Assembly: GCA_018993265.1 (NCBI GenBank)
Contig: JAGKSW010000038.1
Coordinates: forward strand, 16,804 to 80,803
Origin: Nostoc sp. TH1S01
GTDB taxonomy: Bacteria; Cyanobacteriota; Cyanobacteriia; Cyanobacteriales; Nostocaceae
Length of the DNA stretch: 64,000 nt
Direction of reading: 5' to 3'
Shown: positions 31,027-40,949 of the stretch, piece by piece
Layout of the letters: every line of letters begins with the position of its first letter
Position numbering within the stretch: position 1 is the first letter of the stretch
Notes under the pieces: generated by a model
The model's database searches: none
What the model saw: the letters and a program-made list of their open reading frames with translations, nothing else
Told to the model about the DNA's origin: nothing
Program-made: the position numbers and the translations under genes

Positions 31027-31392
31027 TTGTTTACGCCTACCGATGGGAGTTTAGCTTGTATTGATGCGAGTGAAAATGCGATCGCCTCTGCTCAAGCTGG
31101 TACAATTCCCGAAGCAACTGTGATTAAAGCACCAAAAACTGAGGGAGTTACACCTTCGGCTGTTCTGGAAACTACTACAGATACAAGTACTGGGGTAATT
31201 GCCGAGTGTTTTCAAGATGGTAGTAAACTGCGCGTCAGAGTTATTTCTCCAGGCTACAATTCTAACGGGAATGTGCAGTTTCCCAAAGATATTCGCCAAG
31301 CAGGCGATCGCTATCTCGTCCAAGAAATCCGCGAGTCAGCTAGAGGTGGCTTTTATCGCGCCTATGGCGATATTAAAAAGATAAATAATTAA
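31027..31392 (+). CDS. Hypothetical protein (TTG start)
   Basis: 121 aa; the only start is TTG since the frame is closed by a stop at 31003. Could be a truncated gene. Confidence 0.45.
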   Translation: MFTPTDGSLACIDASENAIASAQAGTIPEATVIKAPKTEGVTPSAVLETTTDTSTGVIAECFQDGSKLRVRVISPGYNSNGNVQFPKDIRQAGDRYLVQEIRESARGGFYRAYGDIKKINN

Positions 31393-31528
31393 GGTTGTCA
31401 TTTGTCATTCGTCATTTGTCATTCTGACTTCTGATACCAATTCACGAAATTACTGATACAAATCTCTTCCTCTGCTCGTCTATTTGTCTCATTTTTTAAG
31501 TCAAACGGTATGACTTCTGAATTTTTGA

Positions 31529-32662
31529 TTAACTAACGTCTCTTGCAGGTAAGGCGACTGTGCGAATTGCGATCGCCTGTTTTCTGCCGTTACGATTGAT
31601 TGTAATTTGCATCATGTCGCCGACTTTGGTATTTTCTACCTGTTGTTGCACTTGTCTAATATCTTGAATCGCTACACCGTTAATACTGTCGATAATGTCA
31701 CCCGGACGCAAGCCAGCACGGGAAGCAGGAGAGTTAATTGCAACTCCTAAAATAATCACACCTGTATCTTGATTAACTTTTAATCCGGTATCACTTTGAT
31801 TAATTTTGGTGCGTAAATCAGGGGTTAACTCTCCCATTTGAATGCCAACATAAGGATGATCTACTCGTCCTTTAGCGATTAATTCATTGGCAATTCTTTG
31901 GGCTGTTTTGATGGGAATTGCAAAGCCTAATCCTTGCGCTCCTTGGATGATAGCAGTATTCATTCCAATTACTTCACCTTGAGCGTTGAGCAAGGGGCCG
32001 CCAGAATTACCAGGGTTAATTGCTGCATCAGTTTGAATAAAATCGACTCGTTCTGTGGGTACTCCTAAATCAGACACAGAACGCTGAGTTGCACTGATAA
32101 TTCCTTGGGTAACTGTATTATCTAATCCTAATGGATTGCCAATTGCGATCGCCCATTGCCCTGGTAACAAATTATCTGAGTTACCTAATTTCACTGTTGG
32201 CAAACCTGTACCTTTAATTCTGACTACCGCCACATCGGTTACACGGTCTACTCCTACTACTTTACCTTGAAGGCTACGACCATCTTTCAACACCACTGCG
32301 ACGCTATCTGCATCTGCGATCACGTGGGCGTTAGTCAAAATAATCCCATCTCCACTGATAATAAACCCTGAACCAATCCCCCGCTGTACTTCTTCTCGAC
32401 TCGGCACCTGTTCGCCAAAAAAACGCCCTAAATAAGAGTCTTGGGGAGATACTGCAACAGTGCGAGTGGAATTGATGCGTACCACTGCTGGCCCTACTTG
32501 TTGAACTACTTGCGTGATGTAATTTGCATCTTGATTAGCATTAATTGGCGATGCTGGATTAAGTGTTGCTGTGACTAAAGGATTTTTGACATCTCTATTG
32601 GCAACACATCCAGTTAATAGCACAGTTAGATAAACTGAGAATTGCAAAATCAGTCGTTTCAT
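31529..32662 (-). CDS. HtrA/DegP-like trypsin-type serine protease with PDZ domain, lipoprotein signal
   Basis: GSGFIISGDGIILTNAHVI, VTDVAVVRI, DAAINPGNSGGPLLNAQGEVIGMNTA and a PDZ domain; LTGC lipobox. Confidence 0.95.
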   Translation of the reverse strand: MKRLILQFSVYLTVLLTGCVANRDVKNPLVTATLNPASPINANQDANYITQVVQQVGPAVVRINSTRTVAVSPQDSYLGRFFGEQVPSREEVQRGIGSGFIISGDGIILTNAHVIADADSVAVVLKDGRSLQGKVVGVDRVTDVAVVRIKGTGLPTVKLGNSDNLLPGQWAIAIGNPLGLDNTVTQGIISATQRSVSDLGVPTERVDFIQTDAAINPGNSGGPLLNAQGEVIGMNTAIIQGAQGLGFAIPIKTAQRIANELIAKGRVDHPYVGIQMGELTPDLRTKINQSDTGLKVNQDTGVIILGVAINSPASRAGLRPGDIIDSINGVAIQDIRQVQQQVENTKVGDMMQITINRNGRKQAIAIRTVALPARDVS

Positions 32663-33138
32663 TATGGGTTGATGGGGCTATTGAGTTGGAGTAATAACCA
32701 AGTTAGATAAGTGCCGAAAGGCCCCCAAAGTGCATAAGGAAGAAATAGCCACGAAGCTGTTTGAGAAATTGGCTTAACGACAAAAGCCAGAATATAGACC
32801 AAAAGCGTTGCTAAACCGCCAACAATGATACCACCAATCAAACTGCGGAGTTCTACCACCACCGGACTGTAAAGCGATGTCAGTAAAGCAATGGCCGCAT
32901 AAACTAGCAGCAACCCCCAAGGACGAGAACCTTTCTTGCTGCTTTTCTCCCAAACGATAATTGCAGAAATCGTAATGCAAACCCAAATGAAAGTCCAGAT
33001 AAAGGGAATGAGAAACTCAAAGGTTAACCAACTAGGACGTTGCAGATTTTGAAACCAAGGGTCGCGCAGCGATGTGAACAAACTACCACCAAAAAACAAA
33101 GCTGCTGAAGTTGCTGTAATAATCCATCTAGCTTTCAC
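32662..33138 (-). CDS. TspO/MBR-family membrane protein
   Basis: 158 aa, multiple TM; LQRPSWLTFEFLIPFIWTFIWV and a C-terminal LWGPFGTYLTWLLLQLN. Shares one base with the following HtrA start (coupled). Confidence 0.75.
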   Translation of the reverse strand: MKARWIITATSAALFFGGSLFTSLRDPWFQNLQRPSWLTFEFLIPFIWTFIWVCITISAIIVWEKSSKKGSRPWGLLLVYAAIALLTSLYSPVVVELRSLIGGIIVGGLATLLVYILAFVVKPISQTASWLFLPYALWGPFGTYLTWLLLQLNSPINP

Positions 33139-33447
33139 AACGACTCCTGCCAGATTAATACATTTGTAGTTTAAATTGAATCTGCGATCGCTGCACCTAT
33201 CCTGAGTCTGGATGTGACTTTACCATTAGCGCGATCGCAACTGTGAGGTAACACTCTTGCACCTTAGATTGAGGAAAAAAGAAAAGTTTTTAGGGAAATT
33301 GCGCTAAATTATGCTTATAATTTGGCGATCGCTCCCATGTTGATTTTACTTAGCATGGAGCGATCGCGTAAATTTTGCTCTATTTACATTTCTTTAGAGG
33401 CAACTTTAAGGCAATAGAAAACCCTGGTTCTTCGAGATTGAACAACA

Positions 33448-33480
33448 AGATACCGGACTTTTCAAAAAAGCCCGGTATCT
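33448..33480. terminator. Hairpin downstream of the RTX gene
   Basis: AGATACCGGACTTTT caa AAAAGCCCGGTATCT: 15-bp arms, one mismatch, 46 nt past the stop of the minus-strand gene. Confidence 0.55.
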
Positions 33481-33525
33481 AAACCTCTCAATTTTCAGAA
33501 TTGCCTAAATAATAGCAGAGGCAAG

Positions 33526-36500
33526 CTAAACGACGGTTGTAAAGTTACCAGTTCCTAAAGTACCTGTTAACCCTGTTACTTCAACAATGGCATCAGTATT
33601 AGCATTAAACGTGGCTGTAGCATCATTAATAGCTACAAAGGTACGGCTACCAAAGGTAAATTGAGCAGCAAAGTTAGCTGCAAAATTAGTAGAATTTAAT
33701 TTGGCTGCAATTCCAGTTGCATCCAGTGTTGCAACAGATCCCGCATTAGAGAACCCAGCTCGTGTAGTGGAAACGAGGAATTTATCTTCAATAGCACTAA
33801 AGTCTGTAATCACATCAAAGCTGTTGAGAAGAGAATCAGCTAAGTTGCGGTAATCAAAAAGGTCAGATCCAACTCCCCCGGTTAAAGTATCTTTTCCAAG
33901 TCCCCCAGTTAGTGTATCATTCCCCCCCAGTCCACTCAGACTATCATTGCCATCTTCACCAAGAAGAACATCCCGATAATTACTACCTATAAGATTGTCA
34001 TTTCCTCCCCTACCTTGTAAGTTTAATGCTGATCCGTCCTCTGGGGGAAGTTCTAGGTTATTAAAACTAATACTATCGTCATAGATAGTACCTATAACTG
34101 ATTCAACGTTTCTGACATTCTGACTGTTACTAATTGTGAGAGAAATTCCTGTCGCATTCTGTGAATAATTCACCTGGTCATATCCTGTCCCTCCATCTAT
34201 AAAGTCATTAATTCCACCAGGTACAATAAAATCATTCCCTTCTCCAGCATATATTTCATTGGTTCCATTATTACGTCCCGCCAGTAGATCATCACCAGCA
34301 AGACCGTATATTTTAACAGCGCCAACAGTGGGGTTATTTTGAGCAACATAGATGTAATCCCCAGCAATAGTTCCAGTGTAGCTTGCACCACTAACTGCTA
34401 CCTTACTGGTATTGTTGCGTGTTTGACCGATAACACCGTGAGACGCATTGTTAGTGAACAAACTTCCAATGAATTCCGTTAATCCAATATTTTGACCATT
34501 TATTACTGGTAAAAGGTTTGGATCTATATAAATTCTCAGAAAAGTTGAGGGTTCATTTGTTTGGTTGTTGTACGCTACTTCTACACCCGTTCCATTAATA
34601 CCCGACACAAATGTGTATCTATAAGATTGATTACCAGTTAGCTTAGGAAGTGTGATGGTATCTATCCCTGGTTGAAAATCCATAATTTCTACCAAGGATC
34701 GTTTTTGCGTTATGTTAACTGTTCCCCAACCATTACTTCCCTGTCCTTCAAAGAAATTACCGATAGCCGCTAAATTATTTTGATATTCCTCTATGTCTAA
34801 GTTGTAGTTGGCTTCGATATTAGCTAGATCATTAGCGAGGTGTGCTGTAGTAGCGATCGCATCAATTACCCCATCCGCTAAACCAGTAATATCTGCTGCC
34901 TGTGCTACTGCTGCTGCATAATCAATGCCAGCACTAATAAAAGCGGCACTAGTATCCGCAATAAGACGTTGCTCTCTAACATCCCAATCAGGTTCTACTA
35001 ACAGTTCAGCTAACTCTTTTAGTTTACCTGCATTGAAATCTAGTCCTACTGTACCAGATGATCCTTCAATAGATATGTTGAATATATCACTCCCTTGAGA
35101 ACCGTAAACTTTTTGTGATGTAGTTAAGCCATCATAGGATCTGAGTTGAAAAATGTCTGGGCCAAAACCTCCAAGAACACTAATATCAAATTTTTCAGGT
35201 TTTCCCAAAACAAAAAACTGAGAATCTGTATTGTTTCCGGTTGCATTATACTCTTTGATTTCAATAATGCCTCTTAAAGAATAGGTACTGTTGTAATCAT
35301 TCCATTTGCCAGCAGCACCAAAATTCATCCCCACATAATCTTCGTCACCCGCATTATTTGGTTCATTGGTAAAGAAGTTCCTGTAAGTAGAGGTTTCACC
35401 GCTCACCCACGTGAATTTAGTACCATCTGTAAAGGCTTCTGTAACCTTATCTGTCAGTCCAATCCACAGTTGTTCACTACCACCAAAGGTATTAACTAGC
35501 CAGTCTTGCTCGGCTTGAGAGTTAATGGTGACAAGATTTCCACCTAAACTTTGTGCTTGAGCTTGAGCTTGTTCCCATGTACCAGATCCAGTTAAGAGAT
35601 ATTTACTGCCGTTCCATTCATAAAACTTGTTTTCAATAATGCCTCTCGAAGAATAGGTACTGTTGTAATCATTCCATTTGCCAGCAGCACCAAAATTCAT
35701 CCCCACATAATCTTCGTTACCCGCATTATTTGGTTCATTGGTATAAAAGTTCCTGTAAGTAGAGGTTTCACCGCTCACCCACGTGAATTTAGTACCATCT
35801 GTAAAGGCTTCTGTAACCTTATCTGTCAGTCCAATCCACAGTTGTTCACTACCACCAAAGGTATTAACTAGCCAGTCTTGTTCGGCTTGAGAGTTAATGG
35901 TGACAAGATTTCCACCTAAACTCTGTGCCTGGGCTTGAGTTTGTTCCCATGTACTAGAGGTACTACTAAGTCTATAGATAGACCCATTAAACTGGTAGAC
36001 AGCATTGGGGAAGGGAAGAGTGTTAATAGTACCGTAAGTATTACTATAGTTTGTGCCAATGGCTTGGGCTGTAGCTCCATCTCTAACAAAAATGTTCGCA
36101 CCAAGACCTTGACCATTATTTGCACCAGTACCACCTGTGGCTGAGTTGACAGTAAAAACACTGTTGAGTAGGGTTAAACTTGCCCCAGAGTTGACGAAAA
36201 TAGCACCGCCTAGACCAGCGCCACCGCCGCCTCGACCACCATCAGCCCCAGCGACACCACTGGTATCACCATACCATTCACCTCGTTTACCACCAGAACC
36301 ACCAGCACCATTGCCACCGAATTGACCAGCAGTACCAGCACCGCCGCCAGCGCCCTGAAATTTATCTGACCATTTAGCACCAGCACCACCACCGCCGCCG
36401 CCGCCGCCGCCACCAGCACCAAAACCACCAGCACCACCAGCACCACCAGCACCACCATTCCAACTCCAAGCACCACCATTATGGTCGCCACCGGCACCAC

Positions 36501-37659
36501 CGCCGCCGCCGCCACCGCCTACTCCAAAATTACCCACAGCACCAGCACCACCAGCACCACCAACATTACCCTCTACTACATTCCCTCCAGCACCACCAGA
36601 TGAAGTAGAACCACCATTTAATCCTCCACCTCCACTTCCAGCTTGACCATTATCACCATTACGATTTGTACCGTAATATTCTCCCCCATTACCACCTCTA
36701 CCTGCATTGCCGTTGGCATTACCCCCAACTGCCCGATTTCCGGTAAAGGTCACATTATTAAGGGTGACATTCCCTGCGTTAATAAACAGCGCACCTCCAG
36801 CACCTAAACCACCGCCACCACCATTATTACCATCGCCTCCTCTGGCTAAACCATTAGCAAAGGTTAGTCTAGAGAAAGTAACATTAGCCCCATTCACTGA
36901 AATAATCTGACGGGCATTTTGACCATTAATAGTAGTGTTACCATCATCAACAAAATTAATGTCGTTACCTGTATTAAGATTGCCGAGGGAACTGTTGAGA
37001 AAAATTGTGCCACTAACGCCAGTTAAATCAATGGTATCCACTCCAGGAGTATTACCAGCATTAATGATGGCTTGGCGCAAAGAACCAGCACCACTATCGT
37101 TATTGTTGGTAACTGTGATGATAGGGTTATTCTGCTCAATCTCAACAACCTGACCATCCAAAGTCACCGTCGCACTATCATCCTCAGCCTTCAAAACCGC
37201 TAACTCTTCCTGACTTAAACTCTCCCCTTGCACCAACCTGGCAAAAATATCACCTTCATCCCCTGCTGCATCAGCTAGATTAATTCGTGCATCAAAAAAA
37301 TGCCCGATTTCCTCCAGCAACACGGCGGTAATAGCACCTGTATTCTGAGCATTTTGACTAATAAACTCAGCAGCTAAATAAATCTTGCCCGTAGTGATCG
37401 AAAAAGCACCATTCGCACCATTAATATCACTACTATTCACAATCTCGATGCTAGGGATATCATTAAAATCCCCTTGAGCAAAACTATCAAATAATGAATT
37501 AGCTTTTACCTGATCAAAACCAGAACCAAATGCAGTCTCCAATTTCTGGCTATACCCTGCATCATTGCGGAAGTTCCTGAGATATGAATGGGTATTGTTT
37601 AACGCATCTTGCAGTATTTCATCAATCTCAGAAAAGTTTAAAAATAAATTGTTGGTCAT
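33526..37659 (-). CDS. Large RTX-type calcium-binding protein with right-handed beta-helix-like region, Gly-rich block and two C-type lectin-like domains
   Basis: 1377 aa; VTNNNDSGAGSLRQAIINAG, polyglycine segment, two WVSGETSTYRNF(Y/F)TNEPNNAG lectin units, C-terminal GGNDNLIGSNYRDVLLGEDGNDSLSGLGGNDTLTGGLGKDTLTGG RTX nonapeptides. Confidence 0.92.
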   Translation of the reverse strand: MTNNLFLNFSEIDEILQDALNNTHSYLRNFRNDAGYSQKLETAFGSGFDQVKANSLFDSFAQGDFNDIPSIEIVNSSDINGANGAFSITTGKIYLAAEFISQNAQNTGAITAVLLEEIGHFFDARINLADAAGDEGDIFARLVQGESLSQEELAVLKAEDDSATVTLDGQVVEIEQNNPIITVTNNNDSGAGSLRQAIINAGNTPGVDTIDLTGVSGTIFLNSSLGNLNTGNDINFVDDGNTTINGQNARQIISVNGANVTFSRLTFANGLARGGDGNNGGGGGLGAGGALFINAGNVTLNNVTFTGNRAVGGNANGNAGRGGNGGEYYGTNRNGDNGQAGSGGGGLNGGSTSSGGAGGNVVEGNVGGAGGAGAVGNFGVGGGGGGGGAGGDHNGGAWSWNGGAGGAGGAGGFGAGGGGGGGGGGAGAKWSDKFQGAGGGAGTAGQFGGNGAGGSGGKRGEWYGDTSGVAGADGGRGGGGAGLGGAIFVNSGASLTLLNSVFTVNSATGGTGANNGQGLGANIFVRDGATAQAIGTNYSNTYGTINTLPFPNAVYQFNGSIYRLSSTSSTWEQTQAQAQSLGGNLVTINSQAEQDWLVNTFGGSEQLWIGLTDKVTEAFTDGTKFTWVSGETSTYRNFYTNEPNNAGNEDYVGMNFGAAGKWNDYNSTYSSRGIIENKFYEWNGSKYLLTGSGTWEQAQAQAQSLGGNLVTINSQAEQDWLVNTFGGSEQLWIGLTDKVTEAFTDGTKFTWVSGETSTYRNFFTNEPNNAGDEDYVGMNFGAAGKWNDYNSTYSLRGIIEIKEYNATGNNTDSQFFVLGKPEKFDISVLGGFGPDIFQLRSYDGLTTSQKVYGSQGSDIFNISIEGSSGTVGLDFNAGKLKELAELLVEPDWDVREQRLIADTSAAFISAGIDYAAAVAQAADITGLADGVIDAIATTAHLANDLANIEANYNLDIEEYQNNLAAIGNFFEGQGSNGWGTVNITQKRSLVEIMDFQPGIDTITLPKLTGNQSYRYTFVSGINGTGVEVAYNNQTNEPSTFLRIYIDPNLLPVINGQNIGLTEFIGSLFTNNASHGVIGQTRNNTSKVAVSGASYTGTIAGDYIYVAQNNPTVGAVKIYGLAGDDLLAGRNNGTNEIYAGEGNDFIVPGGINDFIDGGTGYDQVNYSQNATGISLTISNSQNVRNVESVIGTIYDDSISFNNLELPPEDGSALNLQGRGGNDNLIGSNYRDVLLGEDGNDSLSGLGGNDTLTGGLGKDTLTGGVGSDLFDYRNLADSLLNSFDVITDFSAIEDKFLVSTTRAGFSNAGSVATLDATGIAAKLNSTNFAANFAAQFTFGSRTFVAINDATATFNANTDAIVEVTGLTGTLGTGNFTTVV
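35261..35954 (-). repeat. Tandem intragenic duplication, offset 372 bp, of the C-type lectin domain
   Basis: The segment starting TCAATAATGCCTCT at 35261 reappears at 35633 with very few substitutions over about 320 bp. Confidence 0.92.
36200..36720 (-). repeat. Low-complexity CACCAGCAC/CCGCCGCC tract encoding the Gly-rich domain
   Basis: Repeated (caccagcaccacc)n and (ccgccg)n; the protein contains GGAGGAGGAGGFGAGGGGGGGGGGAG. Confidence 0.9.
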
Positions 37660-38040
37660 GGTTTTATTCCTTAATTGTCATTGCATCGAAAACTAAGCAC
37701 AAAAAAATGTCTGCATTCCTAAAGCCAATTTAGGAATCAGTCTCATCTAAAAGAGGTATATGAACAAAAGAGAGAATATTTAAGTAAGCAACAGTAAAAT
37801 TACTTACATTTGATATAACAATATTTTGTTACTGACTAACTTCAGACCTAAAAATTACTGACTTATTCTGACTTTTAACTAAGTTTAATAATTTTTTAAT
37901 ATTTTTCTTAAAGAGAGAATTTGAGTTAGTGATTTATAAATTGATACTATTATGTTTTTTCTATGAAATACCAAATACATTAAAATGTGCTTAAACATTA
38001 TTGTACGATAGTTATGTAACTAAACACACATTAATGCAGA

Positions 38041-38340
38041 ATGCCAAGGTCATTGAAAGTTCAAGATGACTGTATTGATCAAGTCAAGGTAGCACTGACA
38101 CGTAATGGCTACCCCACCCAAAAAAGCCTTGCTTATGACACAGGACTAGCTCTAGCTACAGTTAGTAAGTTCCTCACTGGAAAACCAGTTGGTCATGCAA
38201 ATTTTGAAGAATTATGTCGTAAATTACAGCTAGATTGGAGAGAAGTCTCTACACTTAATTCTCATTCTCAATTTAACTATCTAAGTAATAACACAAAATT
38301 AATTGCAAAAAAAAAACACAAATTGGGGTGCGGCAATTGA
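38041..38340 (+). CDS. N-terminal HTH-like module of a frameshifted NB-ARC (STAND) gene
   Basis: YPTQKSLAYDTGLALATVSKFLTGKPVGHANFEELCRKLQLDW is an HTH-like module of the kind preceding NB-ARC domains in cyanobacterial STAND proteins; the frame ends just after an A10 tract. Confidence 0.75.
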   Translation: MPRSLKVQDDCIDQVKVALTRNGYPTQKSLAYDTGLALATVSKFLTGKPVGHANFEELCRKLQLDWREVSTLNSHSQFNYLSNNTKLIAKKKHKLGCGN

Positions 38341-39598
38341 TATTTCCTCATTTTATGGACGCTCACAAGAACTGACACAACTAAAGTCATGGATTATAGA
38401 AGATGGCTGTCGCCTAGTGAAAGTTTTAGGTATGGCTGGTGTAGGGAAAACGACTTTAGCCACTAAATTGGCAAAATCAATTCAAGACCAGTTTGAGTAT
38501 GTGATTTGGCGAGCCATACAACATACTTCTTCAGCAAATGACCTTGTGACTGAGTTTGTATCATTTTTGTCCCATCAGCAAGAAAGCAAACCCGACATTA
38601 ATCTGCTGATTCATTATCTACGTAAATCCCAATGTCTATTAATTTTAGACAACCTAGAAACAACCTTAGATGCCGACTTAATGATCAACTATCGCTCAGG
38701 TTATCAGATATATAGTGATTTAATCCGAGCAATTAGCACAACCAACCATAATAGCTGTCTAATTTTAACCTCTAGAGAAAAGCCGGCTGAAATCGCCACC
38801 TTAGAGAGAACAGCTTTTAAGGTACGTTCCCTCAACTTAGAGGGTTCTCAAGAGGTAGCCTTACACTTACTGCAATCAAAGCAACTGCTCGGTTCAGAGG
38901 AGCAAAAACAGAAATTATGCCTTCTCTACAGTCATAACCCTTTACAAATCAATATGGTAGCTAATGCCATCATCAAGCTATTTGATGGCAAGATAGACAA
39001 ATTCCTAGAACAAAATACTTTATTGCTCAGTAACATCAGCCAATTACTCAAACAACAGTTACATCGTCTTTCTGAGCTTGAATGGCATATTATGTACTGT
39101 ATAGCTATTAATCAACAATTAACAAGTATTGATACCTTAGCTAAAAGCATTTGGTTGACTGTTCCTAAATACCAACTTTTGAACGCTATAGAAAGATTGA
39201 TTTGGCGTTCATTAATTGAAAAACAAGGTCAAGGTTATACCCAAAAGCCAGTGGTGATGGAGTATGTAGTGGAGCGGTTTAAAGAGCAGATTTTAAGTGA
39301 ACTGATAAATAAAGAATTTTTCCTGTTTAATCAACATCTACTGCTTACAGAAAACAGCAAATATTGCGGTATAGAAAATCAGACACCAGGAATTTTGCAA
39401 GGCATTGCAGACCAGTTTTGTAATTATTGTCCGTCCAGAATAGCTCTTAAAAGACACATTAAAGAAATTATAGAAGAAGTGCAAACTTTTCAGAACTGCT
39501 TATGTAAATATGGAATATCAAATTTTATTCATCTCTGCAACTATCTGGAATTTGAGTTAACGACAGCAGAACAAGAGATATTCCAACATTGCCTCTAA
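38303..39598 (+). CDS. NB-ARC/STAND P-loop ATPase (3' part of the split gene)
   Basis: NTNWGAAIDISSFYGRSQELTQLKSWI...VKVLGMAGVGKTTLATKLA (Walker A), CLLILDNLETT (Walker B), LILTSREKP (sensor). Confidence 0.88.
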   Translation: MQKKNTNWGAAIDISSFYGRSQELTQLKSWIIEDGCRLVKVLGMAGVGKTTLATKLAKSIQDQFEYVIWRAIQHTSSANDLVTEFVSFLSHQQESKPDINLLIHYLRKSQCLLILDNLETTLDADLMINYRSGYQIYSDLIRAISTTNHNSCLILTSREKPAEIATLERTAFKVRSLNLEGSQEVALHLLQSKQLLGSEEQKQKLCLLYSHNPLQINMVANAIIKLFDGKIDKFLEQNTLLLSNISQLLKQQLHRLSELEWHIMYCIAINQQLTSIDTLAKSIWLTVPKYQLLNAIERLIWRSLIEKQGQGYTQKPVVMEYVVERFKEQILSELINKEFFLFNQHLLLTENSKYCGIENQTPGILQGIADQFCNYCPSRIALKRHIKEIIEEVQTFQNCLCKYGISNFIHLCNYLEFELTTAEQEIFQHCL

Positions 39599-39720
39599 TA
39601 TGTTTATGAAAGCACAACAGCGATCGCTCTCCATCAAGAAAAATGCGATCGCCCTTAATTTTCGTTCCCGTACTAAGAGTTACAGTTGAGCAAACTTCGG
39701 TGACTCAGCACTTTTATAAA

Positions 39721-40275
39721 TTAACGTCGCAAAAATAACTGAGTCATGTAGTATGTATTGCCAACTCGCCAAATTCCCACACCTGTCTCTCTAAACACTG
39801 GACGCAAAATATTGGCTCGGTGTCCGGGGCTATTCATCCAACCTTTGATGGCTGCTGGTACAGGTTGGGGTACATTCGTACAGGTAAATAAGTTTTCCCC
39901 CACCATCCAATAAGAGATTCTACCTGCACGTATTCTGTCTGGTAAGGTGCTACCATCAGCACCAGTGTGACTAAAGAATTTTTTCTGCGCCATCTGGCGG
40001 CTGTAGTTGCGGGCTACCTGGGTGAGTTTTTCATTATTTTGCAGCGGCGGAAGTCCGTTTTCTTGCCGTACTTTGTTGATACCTTGGCGCACGGCGACTT
40101 CCATGTCTGCAATTTTGGTAGATGCAGCAGGAATTACAGGCTGGGGTGGTTGGCTTGATGGAAATTCAATGTTGGGTAATGGCGGCGCATATTTTAGCAT
40201 ATCCTCGCAGCTGCTAATCAATAGTGCGATCGCTGCCGCAGCTAACCACATTATTTGAGGTAGTTTATTTTGCAT
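39721..40275 (-). CDS. CAP/SCP-domain lipoprotein
   Basis: LLISSC lipobox; INKVRQENGLPPLQNNEKLTQVARNYSRQMAQKKFFSHTGADGSTLPDRI...GENLF...GWMNSPGHRANIL. Confidence 0.93.
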   Translation of the reverse strand: MQNKLPQIMWLAAAAIALLISSCEDMLKYAPPLPNIEFPSSQPPQPVIPAASTKIADMEVAVRQGINKVRQENGLPPLQNNEKLTQVARNYSRQMAQKKFFSHTGADGSTLPDRIRAGRISYWMVGENLFTCTNVPQPVPAAIKGWMNSPGHRANILRPVFRETGVGIWRVGNTYYMTQLFLRR

Positions 40276-40591
40276 CTACTTATTGACTGTTGCCTAAACA
40301 CCCGATTGCTCACATTTATGGTTCTTTCTCCAGACAAGAACTATCAATTTAGCTGTCATGATGAAGTTGCTGTGAGTTCTGTCTTTACGGTAACAAAAAT
40401 CGCAAAATTCAACTGAGCTAAATTTGAGAGTTGCATTGCTGGAGAAAGAATAACAATGACAGGACTGATGCAGTGAGACAAAAATCTAGGGTTTAGACAA
40501 GGGGTGTAAAGGTTTAAGAATGTAAGGGTTTTGCTCACTTATACCCCTACACCTCATCCCTTCACACCCAATCTCAACCTGACTTTTGGAT

Positions 40592-40843
40592 TTATAGACG
40601 GCCAATATTAGTCAGTCCTAAAACAATACCAATCCCGATAATGTGACCAAAAGCCATAGCCGCGATAAATGTGGGAACACTAACGGGTAACACTGGCAAT
40701 TTTGGCCCAACTAGAGGTTTCTCAATGCGGGTAGATAACAACAGAATGATCACGCAGGTAACGCTAATAATGATGCCTACTGTGGGATTCCACGCAGGGG
40801 TGGCGGGGACATTAGCTGCTGCTGCCAGTAAATTTGATAACAT
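40592..40843 (-). CDS. psaK: Photosystem I subunit PsaK
   Basis: 83 aa; WNPTVGIIISVTCVIILLLSTR...FIAAMAFGHIIGIGIVLGLTNIGRL. Confidence 0.9.
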   Translation of the reverse strand: MLSNLLAAAANVPATPAWNPTVGIIISVTCVIILLLSTRIEKPLVGPKLPVLPVSVPTFIAAMAFGHIIGIGIVLGLTNIGRL

Positions 40844-40949
40844 CGAGTTTTTGTCTCCTAAATGACAAAATTCATAAAACCTCCAAAATTATAGAATTAG
40901 TGAGTCAGCAACCAAAGATTGTTAGCAAAAATTCGCTCTTTAGAACTAT

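Noticed and set aside
36137-36325. Plus-strand Pro-rich ORF
   Set aside because: Antisense of the Gly-rich tract of the RTX gene; Gly codons read as Pro/Ala on the other strand.
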